A stretch of 36,559 nucleotides of DNA, taken from NCBI GenBank assembly GCA_040182905.1, contig JARQWU010000083.1, positions 1-36,559 on the forward strand, given 5' to 3'. This DNA is from Barthelona sp. PAP020. Its lineage: Eukaryota > Metamonada: BaSk clade. Shown here piece after piece: positions 1 to 8,000 of the stretch (within the stretch, counting starts at the first letter, position 1; every line of letters starts with the position of its first letter). The notes under the pieces are model-generated. The model had not been told where the DNA came from. It did no database searches and was given only the letters and a program-made list of their open reading frames with translations. Position numbers and translations under genes: made by a program.

Positions 1-363
1 AGGCTTATCTGATGGCCAAACCAAAGATAAAACAGGAGATGTTGTTTTAAACCTCCCACAAATCTTTTTTTTATCTGTCCATTGAGTTCCTAATTCATAC
101 ACACAAATCATGTTATCCGTTTGACCCAATGCCAATTTGGTACCATCAGGTGAAAATGCCAACGAAGTAATTTGAAATGCCTTTGGATCTGTACCATAAG
201 CCTGAAATTTAGAACGTAAAGTCGGCACTTCATCATATAAATATACAACTCTTTCAGAACTTGCACATGCAAGACGTGTGTCATTGTAGGACCATGAAAT
301 AGCATTAAATCGCTTATAATCAGATGATGGATCTGTTAATGAACTTATATGTCTTAATTGCAT
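1..363 (-). CDS. IFT172: IFT172, N-terminal 121 residues (cut by the window edge)
   Basis: IFT172 is a large IFT-B complex protein that carries cargo along flagellar axonemes and works at the tip turnaround. The minus strand is open from the ATG at 363 to the window edge, with no stop. The protein begins MQLRHISSL and continues with WD40-type blades containing VVYLYDE, LAFSPDGTKLALGQTDNMI and a VWP motif. This matches the start of IFT172 as I know it (MQLKHL, then [21 protein letters not shown]). The family is about 1700 residues, so more than 90 percent lies beyond the left edge. The gene is divergent from the epimerase at 774. It shows that the organism builds a flagellum. Start choice: the ATG at 363 gives the expected conserved N-terminus. 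Confidence 0.88.
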   Translation of the reverse strand, partial: MQLRHISSLTDPSSDYKRFNAISWSYNDTRLACASSERVVYLYDEVPTLRSKFQAYGTDPKAFQITSLAFSPDGTKLALGQTDNMICVYELGTQWTDKKKICGRFKTTSPVLSLVWPSDKP

Positions 364-773
364 TTGAAAAAAAAGAAGTTCAAGTTTAAAACTAAAAAGT
401 AATTGCTTGTAAAAAAACTAAATTCATTGTTTATTTAAGATTTGATATCACCCAAAAGTATAGTTTGGGGGTCCATTTGATGAAAAAAAAAAAATGACTC
501 AAACTATTTTTTTTTCTCTTAAACCTCACCATCTCCTTTGTTTTAAAAAAAAAAAAAAAAAGATGTCTATTTCATGTAGTCAATCACAAGATTTATAAGC
601 AAATTTAAAAAAATGTCATTAATTGTTTTTTAAGTACAAATGAAATAAAGTGTGTTATATATATTAAGTGATTGCACAAAAATTGATGAATTTCGAAAAT
701 GGATGGTTTTGGAACATTTACACTGAAACTGTTAATTTTTTTTTAATTAAACAATTATTTTGTGTGTATTTGA
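364..773. other. Intergenic region between divergent IFT172 and epimerase genes
   Basis: No coding region is seen in this 410 bp. It must hold both 5' regulatory regions. It is rich in homopolymer A and T runs (490-500, 507-517, 544-560). The only distinctive structure is a perfect 6-bp inverted repeat, CCCAAA at 451-456 and TTTGGG at 464-469, separated by 7 nt; it stands out because G/C-containing repeats are rare here. No clear TATA or initiator motif could be called from one sequence. Confidence 0.6.
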
Positions 774-1724
774 ATGAAATTATTATTAACTGGTGGTCTT
801 GGATTTATAGGATCACACGTTGTTGAGGTTTTTAAGGAATTGGAAAATGTTGAAATTTTTGTTTTTGACAATGGTTCCACCGGGAACAATTATTTTGTCA
901 AAGATTTTGAGAATGTAACTTTGATTATGGGGGACATTACGAATAAGAATGATTATTGCCAATTACCAAAGGATATTACACATTGCATTCATCTTGCTGC
1001 TGCAATTTCTGTTGCAGAGTCAATGATTAATCCTGAAAAATACGAGTTAAATAATGTTATAGGTTCTCAATATTTGTTAGATTGGTTTAAAGAGCAAAAA
1101 GATGAGAATGAAAATTATTATTTGCAAAAAATTTGTGTTGCTTCTTCTGCGGCTGTTTATGGGAATCCTAAAGTGGCAAAATTACCTGAAACGGAAGCAA
1201 CTGGGGGGTTGTCGCCATATGCCACAACCAAATTTGAAATGGAAAGTCTTCTTAAATCTTTCCAGCATGAAACAGGGATTGAATGTATTTCTTTTAGATT
1301 TTTTAATGTTTTTGGTCCCAGACAAGATCCTTCAAGTCAATATTCTGGTGTTATGTCCATTTTTATGGATCGCATTAAAAATAACAAGGGATTAGTTGTT
1401 TTCGGTGATGGTTTGCAGACTCGAGATTTCATTTATGTTCGAGATATCGTTAATGGTTTCAAAACATTTTTTGAAACTAAGATAGACCATTATTTCAGTG
1501 CAAATTTGGGGACATCAAAAGCAATTAGTTTATTGGATTTGATTGATTGTTTGTTCAAAATAACTGGGAAAACAGTCGATGTTTCCTTCAAAGATGCAAG
1601 AGAAGGAGATATTGTGCATAGTTGTTCTTCAATTGACACTGCTGTTTGTAAGTTAAATTGGACTCCAAATTTCTCTTTGGAAGAGGGTTTGAATGACACT
1701 TGGAACTGGTTCTTGAACAATTAA
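774..1724 (+). CDS. NAD-dependent UDP-sugar 4-epimerase, bacterial WbpP/GalE-like
   Basis: This is a short-chain dehydrogenase/reductase-type sugar nucleotide epimerase of 316 residues, probably inverting C4 of UDP-Glc(NAc)/UDP-Gal(NAc) in the cytosol to supply glycan precursors. Seen in the sequence: the N-terminal Rossmann glycine motif GGLGFIGSH (about residues 7-15), the adenine-side acidic segment FVFDN, the LAAAISV strand, and the catalytic pair Y149 and K153 in SPYATTK. A distal FNVFGPRQDP segment is typical of the WbpP/UDP-GlcNAc 4-epimerase branch. Length is normal for the family. The start ATG at 774 gives the Rossmann motif at the expected place. The exact substrate cannot be read from the sequence; a related dehydratase is less likely. 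Similarity to bacterial enzymes suggests old lateral transfer (inference). Confidence 0.88.
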   Translation: MKLLLTGGLGFIGSHVVEVFKELENVEIFVFDNGSTGNNYFVKDFENVTLIMGDITNKNDYCQLPKDITHCIHLAAAISVAESMINPEKYELNNVIGSQYLLDWFKEQKDENENYYLQKICVASSAAVYGNPKVAKLPETEATGGLSPYATTKFEMESLLKSFQHETGIECISFRFFNVFGPRQDPSSQYSGVMSIFMDRIKNNKGLVVFGDGLQTRDFIYVRDIVNGFKTFFETKIDHYFSANLGTSKAISLLDLIDCLFKITGKTVDVSFKDAREGDIVHSCSSIDTAVCKLNWTPNFSLEEGLNDTWNWFLNN

Positions 1725-2018
1725 ATTTGATGAACCCAACTTGCCGTTGTGATGTTGCTTTGTAAATGTTTGAAAAGTTACTGTTTTTGTTCTGTTATTG
1801 GTGAATATTTGGAAAGAAGTTGGGAATAATATTATTAACATGGGGAAAGCATCACTTTATGTATGAGCAAATTGAAAATTTTTGATGATTTTACGTGCTA
1901 TACAAAGCTAAATTTTTAATAGCTTTCAAAAGACCTCTGTTAAATGCATAAATTAACAATGAATAGTTTGAAGACAAATTGTTTGGCAAATTGTTTTTCC
2001 CAAAGTTTTCACAAATTG

Positions 2019-2087
2019 TTGATAAATTGGATCAGTTGTGAAACAACCATATTTGGTTACAAAGAAAGTAGACTCAGAAAACTCATT
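2019..2087 (+). repeat. Interspersed repeat, copy 1 (partner at 36415-36486)
   Basis: A segment of about 70 bp here resembles one near the right window edge. Shared blocks include GTTGTGAAACAA (2035-2046) and, near the end, ACTCAGAAAACTCATT (2072-2087), with several small indels between them. Identity looks like roughly 75 to 80 percent by eye. The right-hand copy lies within an inverted-repeat structure; the left arm of that structure is not recognisable here, so this copy may be a decayed or partial element. Confidence 0.6.
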
Positions 2088-2522
2088 CAAACAAATTCAG
2101 TCAGATGTCTGAGGGAGGAATTGAAGGACTTCAATCTATTTTTAACAATCAAGTGTGAAAATTTGGGAAATTTTATTATCTTTGTTTTTTGTATGCAACA
2201 AAAGCTAAATTTTCAAGTTTAGACTCGCACTTGAAAAATTGAAAGTTTTATTGGATCAATGGGACTTGAAATTTCTTTTCCAAATGAACAATATTTATTC
2301 CTATTCACTCATAACTTCAATATTTCTTGGTCCGTAAATAATTAAGAATTTCTTTTCACATTTTTTTGTTTTTAAATTGTAAAGGATATTCAATCCTAAA
2401 ATAATTTTTCCACATCAGAAAAAAACTTTCTTCTTTTCTTTAAATTACCTCAAGACTGATTCTCATTTTAATTACATTTAGAAAATTTTGAATGAAATTC
2501 TATTAGATGGTTAAAATATTTT

Positions 2523-2562
2523 TTTAATTTAATTTAATTTAATTTAATTTAATTTAATTTAA
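2523..2562. repeat. Pentanucleotide microsatellite (TTTAA)8
   Basis: Eight consecutive perfect TTTAA units, followed by a degenerate TTATTTAATTA tail. It lies in the 3' flank between epimerase and IRE1. Nothing suggests coding function; it is a likely length-polymorphic marker. Confidence 0.9.
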
Positions 2563-2689
2563 TTATTTAATTATCTTGTCAAAAAGAAAAAAAATGAGTT
2601 GTTTACAAGTCCCAAATTTTTTTTTCTTCCTTTTTTCCTTGAAAACCAAATTTTACAATCAACTTACCCAAAATTTTTGACCTTTTACA

Positions 2690-2990
2690 AGTGAACCGCA
2701 AGAAACCTTGTACATTTAGGATGAATTGCAAGAATATCAGAGCCTTTGGGCACTTTTTGAACAATTAGTACTGAAAAGAATTTCACATACGCATAGGACA
2801 GCCCTTTCCACTGGACAGCCTATGAAATAAAAGAGTTAAGACTGATAGGTTCCTGAAAGGAACGCTGGAGCCCTCGATATGAATGAAGGCAAAGGTTTAT
2901 TATTTAAGAATTACCTGAGGCGTCAGTTCTCAAGTTTGGAAAGTTTTGGAAGACGCTTCGCATAAAGGAAAAATAAAAATAAAAATATTT
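2690..2990 (+). ncRNA. Candidate structured non-coding RNA (strand uncertain)
   Basis: This island is noticeably richer in G and C than the surrounding intergenic DNA, which in AT-rich genomes often marks structured RNAs. Three possible stems follow one another: CATAGG (2792-2797) with CCTATG (2819-2824); GTTCC (2849-2853) with GGAAC (2859-2863) around a TGAAA loop; and GAGGCGTC (2917-2924) with GACGCTTC (2952-2959, one G-U pair). A T6 run at about 2988-2993 could end a Pol III transcript on the plus strand. I could not match it to U1-U6, SRP, RNase P/MRP or a tRNA. It may instead be unusual 3' flank of the IRE1 gene. Confidence 0.3.
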
Positions 2991-3065
2991 TTTCTATTTA
3001 TACACATTCTATCACTAAAAATAGAACAAAAAATATATATACACATATATGTATATTTTGACAAC

Positions 3066-4829
3066 TTATTCTTTAGGAAAACAACATCTGAGCGTATCAA
3101 CACCTCTAAGATATTCAAAAGCAAAATTATAGCAATGAGGAAGCAATCTGGGGAACTTTTGTGTGAAATAACGTAAAAATCCATTCGGTAAACCACCAAC
3201 AGATTCTTGCAATCTTGAATCCAAGTCTCTGTAATGGTGTTTCTTATTTCTAATGAATCTCAACAAGTGGTTTGGAGATTGATTATCGTATTTTCTAAAT
3301 TTAAATTCTTTTGCCCATTGCTCACCAAGAACACCCTGCCAGCCTTCTTCTTTTTCAAAAATACAAGGGTTTGGATTGTCAAAAGCAACAATCAGATCAT
3401 TATCACTGTCAAAAAATTCAAGGTAATCAGAAATATCCAATAAAAATTCCAAAGTTTTTGAAGCATTCCAAAAAATAGGATGTTCCAATAGCTGTTTAGC
3501 AGATGGTCGTTTATCAATGTTGCAAGTCAAAGCATAATCAACAAAGTGTTGAGCAAGAAAATGACCACGCTCAGCCAACAGTTCAGCAGGCTTGCGATTT
3601 CTACTAATCCGTTGATCTCTTTCATATATGCCTCCAAATGGATGATTACCATCTGTTAAAACAAAGTAAACAATGCAACCAAAAGAAAAAATATCCACCT
3701 TGTTGGTCATTCTTTCTCCTCTTAACACTTCTGGAGCTTGATAACCCGCAGAACCAACATCTCTACCACTAACATAACTTTGAGAATCATCTAAAAATTT
3801 GCCCAAAGCCATATCACTTATCTTAGCAACATTTTGATACCCAACTAAAATGTTTTGCGGCTTAAGATCCCGATGAACAATAGAATTTTTATGTAAATAT
3901 GCTAAACCAGTTAAAATATCACGAATGTAACGAATCTTCAAATCCCACGATGCAATCCTCTTATTAACCAAATCAAACAGATTAGTAGGACACTTTTCAA
4001 GTGCTATATATATAAATTGTCCATCATTTTCCTTTGTATAATAAGAAACAATGTTAGAATGATGATCAGATCTAATCAACAAATCTATCTCTTGTTCAGC
4101 AAGATTGTAATATTCTTTCAGTAATCTTTTTACTGCAACAGATCTAGATCCAAATTTCCCTTCAAAAACTACAGTGCCATGAGAACCTTTGCCTAAAATT
4201 TTTGATTCATCCACCACCAAATCTCTTCTAGCAGAAGGTGATATTCTTTGATACAATAAAAATACAGATAACGCCCCAAGACATATTGAAATAATACTTG
4301 TCAAAAGAGTAGGTATAGGTGGACTTGAAAGGGTTGGAACAGCCGACAAATCATCAGGTGGAGCCGGTAATAGGGGAATCTTACCATTTTGATCAACAGG
4401 TAAATAGAAAATTCGATCTCCAATCGTAATTGCCTGCATATCGGAAGGAACAATTGAAGTAGAAAGTATAGGATCGTCAATATGAAAGTTTGCGCTCATA
4501 GGTATCTGTAAAACTTTTCCAGATGGTGTAATAAAAATTAAAAGATTTGAATCCTTCATTTCTGAAGTAAATAACCAAGTTCCTTCATTTGTGTGGTATG
4601 ACAAAGAACCTCCAGGATTAGATGAAATGACAGACAATAATTGTTCAATTGGAAATTCAATGGTGTCAATGTCAATTTCTGAAGGAATAGATATTGATTG
4701 TTTTTCTTGATCTATTGTGGATTTAGTTGAAGTTCTAAAAGAATTCTCCTTGACAACAATGTCCGAAGATGCAATTAATTCAAAAATTATCAATATAAAT
4801 AATATTATTTTTGTTATTTTAATATTCAT
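3066..4829 (-). CDS. IRE1: IRE1-type ER stress sensor kinase and endoribonuclease
   Basis: IRE1 senses unfolded protein in the ER; its cytosolic kinase drives oligomerisation and the KEN RNase cleaves specific mRNAs. This 587-residue protein has a signal peptide (about 1-22), a lumenal part of only about 150 residues, a transmembrane segment (about 172-193), a kinase (about 207-455) and a C-terminal KEN domain (about 456-587). Kinase landmarks: GKGSHG (213-218), lysine K234 in VAVK, HRDLKPQN (from 319), and DMA in place of DFG (D339). RNase residues match human IRE1: RNKKHHY (N528 and H532, equivalent to N906 and H910) and upstream Y514. The lumenal domain is about a third of the animal length. 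The start is the ATG at 4829; the GTG just upstream is not needed. The nuclease assignment is very strong. Confidence 0.93.
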   Translation of the reverse strand: MNIKITKIILFILIIFELIASSDIVVKENSFRTSTKSTIDQEKQSISIPSEIDIDTIEFPIEQLLSVISSNPGGSLSYHTNEGTWLFTSEMKDSNLLIFITPSGKVLQIPMSANFHIDDPILSTSIVPSDMQAITIGDRIFYLPVDQNGKIPLLPAPPDDLSAVPTLSSPPIPTLLTSIISICLGALSVFLLYQRISPSARRDLVVDESKILGKGSHGTVVFEGKFGSRSVAVKRLLKEYYNLAEQEIDLLIRSDHHSNIVSYYTKENDGQFIYIALEKCPTNLFDLVNKRIASWDLKIRYIRDILTGLAYLHKNSIVHRDLKPQNILVGYQNVAKISDMALGKFLDDSQSYVSGRDVGSAGYQAPEVLRGERMTNKVDIFSFGCIVYFVLTDGNHPFGGIYERDQRISRNRKPAELLAERGHFLAQHFVDYALTCNIDKRPSAKQLLEHPIFWNASKTLEFLLDISDYLEFFDSDNDLIVAFDNPNPCIFEKEEGWQGVLGEQWAKEFKFRKYDNQSPNHLLRFIRNKKHHYRDLDSRLQESVGGLPNGFLRYFTQKFPRLLPHCYNFAFEYLRGVDTLRCCFPKE

Positions 4830-5074
4830 CACATATGTAACAAATTATTGTCAATAAAATGGTAGTAACAATAAGCACAAAAGAAAAAAAAAAGAAAAAA
4901 AATGGGGGTCAAGTATCGTTTTTTTTTTCAGTGCTTGAGAATTTCTTGATTTCTTTCTTTTGAAACACATTATTGTTTTCAAATAAAATAAAAAACACAA
5001 TTTCTTTATCAAACATCAAAATTTAACGACCTTCATAATTTTTAAGATCAAAAAACCTCAATATATAATTTCTT

Positions 5075-8000
5075 TTAAGATTGATTTATTAACAAAGGTA
5101 AAGCAACTACACACTTTTCACAAATTAAATCTTTAAACTCATCAAAATTTATTTGATTGAGCTTATATACAACAGCATTATCAACATCTTCTTTATCCCC
5201 TTCAGGAACATATTTCCCACTTACAATGGTTAAATTTGTATCTTCTTCAAGGTTAATTCTCATTGATAAGGAATTCTTGAATGTAATTGAAGGTTTTGAA
5301 ATGACCAAATAAACACCAACCATATCTTTAATTTCACTGTTGTTGACTTTTTCATACATTTTTGGGAAATCCAATTTGATATCGTCTGTTGGACTTTCGA
5401 TATTTGTCAATTTATTGATATTTGCAGCTGTCAACAATGATACAAATGTGCTAACATCATCTAAAGGTTCCAAAGTCATATCAACATGGTTTTCAAGAGA
5501 ATAACAGTAACTATTCAGTAGATTTGATAAACAACACCATTTAAGAATGTTCTTTTGACTGGTTTCATCATTGTAAACTTTCATTTGAGCCGCAAATTCG
5601 AAACAAAAACCAAAATTTTGAATTACACATTTGAACATGTTTAAACAACATTTTAAAATTGTTGTTTGTTTGTACAAATTTCCAATTCCACTTGAACCAA
5701 TGATTATGGGCAAATAAGGTTGACTGAGCATTTTCATTCCTTGTATCTTCTCAATATCAAGTTCAAGTACTTCATCATTCCCAAATAATCGATTTTTATA
5801 ATGAATTAAATTGTTTGAATCTTTATCAATGCCAGTATTCATGAAATGAAGTTGCTTTGCAAATTCTCCACCCGTTTGATCTATTAATTGTAATTCATGA
5901 TGATATAATTGTTCTTTTAACTCGTTTGAATGATTGTATTCATCTCCAATGGTACAAATATCAATTGAATTGAAATTATCTTTTTTAATGGTCGAAACTA
6001 TTTTTTTGTTATTGGTTTTAACACCAGAAAACATAATTGAAGGATCAATTATGGAACTAAAAGATAATTCAACATCCTTGCACTCTTCCAATTGAATCAT
6101 TGGCAAAATACATGAAGGTATGGAGGATACATTAGTATTTTCAATCAAATTGTTAAGCATGGAACCAAGTCCAAACAAACCCATATCTTCGTCATCATCA
6201 TCATCATCATCTTCATCTTCTTCTTCTTCCTCAAAATCTTCAACAAATTTTGAAAGATCTATTGAACCAACAGAAAATGATTTCAAGGCTTGAGGGCTAT
6301 TTTTTAACACTTCTTTTGAAAAGAGAATGGCATTAAGTTTGTTTAAGTGAGAATCAATTTCATCAACTTTGCAAATACAATTCAATAGAGTGTTTGCTTT
6401 GTCAAACGATAGTAAGTTGAAACGTTGCTTGAAATCATCACTCATGACGAAATTAGAAAAAACAGTTTCTGTGTTCAAATTGGAAAATATCCATCCAATT
6501 ATCGCATCTTTTTTTAAATTCATTTCAACACTCTTAAAGTCATCGTTCAGCACTTCATACGTGACGATGTGTAAAACTTTGTCTTTATCTTTATTTAACA
6601 ATTCAACAACAACTTCTTTTGAACTGGGAGTATCTTTTTTCAATAAATTTGCATAAGTTATTCCCCACTTTGTATCTTCAATACAGTTAGTAAGGATATC
6701 TTCCTTAAAATATTGAATATAATCATTATTGGTTTTTTGTTCAACAATTTCCATTAAATTATCGATGTAAGACACCATACACATATAATTTGCACCTAAA
6801 TATCTTTCATTTAAATCAGAAACTTTCAATAAATTATCATAATCTACACTTTGTGGCTCAAATTTAATTGTTAACAATAGGAAAATCAAATCTTTAAAAA
6901 CATTGAATGTCCCTTTGGTTAGATAATTTTCAAACATACTTTTCAATATTTTAAATATGAGCAATTGTAAATGAGGCGTCGAAACAATCATCAAATAAAC
7001 AATTTCAAATGTCTTAAAAAAAATATCAACATCTAATGAAGCTCTACTGACACTTCCTTTCTTTTCAACAATTTTTTCCAATATTTGCAAATAAAACACA
7101 AATTTAGGGAATAAATCAACTATATTTGAACTATCAGGTTCATGATAAAGTTTATTTACCATCTTACAAACTTTATTCCAGTTTAAACTGCCAGAAAAAG
7201 ATTTTTTATCCGTAAATAAACTGTTCAATTCTTCATCTAAAATGGAAAATAACCCTTGTTTCAAAGTATCTGCAGATTGTTGATTTAATTGAGCCAAATA
7301 GGCATCTCTATCTCTTTTTCTTTGTAATAAAGATTCATACCTGGTATAATTGTCCATCGAATCCATCATTTCTTTTGCTGCTTCATATTGATCAGTACCA
7401 GCACCATCATCAATGGCCATTTGTAATACCATTCGCAAATCGTCATCAGGATATGTAAAATCATCCAAATTAGATCCAGCTAAAAAGGAATCTTCTTCTT
7501 CAGTAAATCTATGTTCAGGCAATATGTTTGTTAAGTCGTGAATAGTCGTGTGACTGAGAGCTTCAGACAAATTTCTTTTCAAAGATTCAACGTCAAAATC
7601 AACAATATTTTTTATGTTATAATTAGCAAAAATATTGAAATATTCTACACACAATCCTAAAATTATCATTTTCAAAGTATTTACGGATAAAACAACACTT
7701 TCTTCGTGATTTATCGAACTGGTCATCAAATTTAACAGTTTTTGACTGTTGAATTCAGTGCATTGACTAATATCATTAAAAACATCTGACAAAAAGCTAA
7801 TAGTTTTCAAAGTATCGTCATCCATCTCAAAATCACCATTAGTTTGTTTTTGAGAATTGTTGGTCAATAAGGCTTTGATGTAAGTTGCAATCGTAAACAA
7901 ATGTCCTAAATTGTAACTTTGCATTTGAAAAACATCTTTTTTGGCAAATCGTTTCATTAAAAACTCAAAATTTTTATCAATTACAAGCAAGCGATTCAAC

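Larger units (their letters stand above)
1725..3065. other. Long gene-poor stretch with repeats and a candidate RNA
   Basis: About 1.3 kb lies between the epimerase and the 3' end of the IRE1 gene without a convincing protein gene. It contains one copy of an interspersed repeat near 2019-2087, a TTTAA microsatellite at 2523-2562, a GC-richer island at about 2690-2960 with three possible stems, and alternating TATA/CACA sequence near 3030-3060. A 92-codon open frame at 1944-2222 overlaps the repeat and has no protein-like features. This is the longest gap in the window. Confidence 0.6.

Noticed and set aside
108-305. 65-codon open frame on the minus strand at the left edge
   Set aside because: It is a shadow in another frame of the IFT172 N-terminus, which matches a known protein over the same bases.
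1944-2222. 92-codon open frame on the plus strand
   Set aside because: It overlaps the interspersed repeat, has no protein-like domain and lies in a gene-poor stretch; such lengths are expected by chance in this base composition.
2792-2863. Possible tRNA or Pol III box B (GGTTCCTGAAA) in the GC-richer island
   Set aside because: No cloverleaf or acceptor stem can be folded around it and box A is missing, so only a generic candidate RNA is reported.
2930-3199. Open frames on both strands overlapping the IRE1 3' end
   Set aside because: They overlap IRE1 coding sequence in other frames and show no conserved features.
6184-6240. Trinucleotide-like TCATCATC/TCTTCTTC run as a possible microsatellite
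   Set aside because: It is in frame and encodes the acidic run of the large orphan protein, so it is coding rather than a separate repeat feature.
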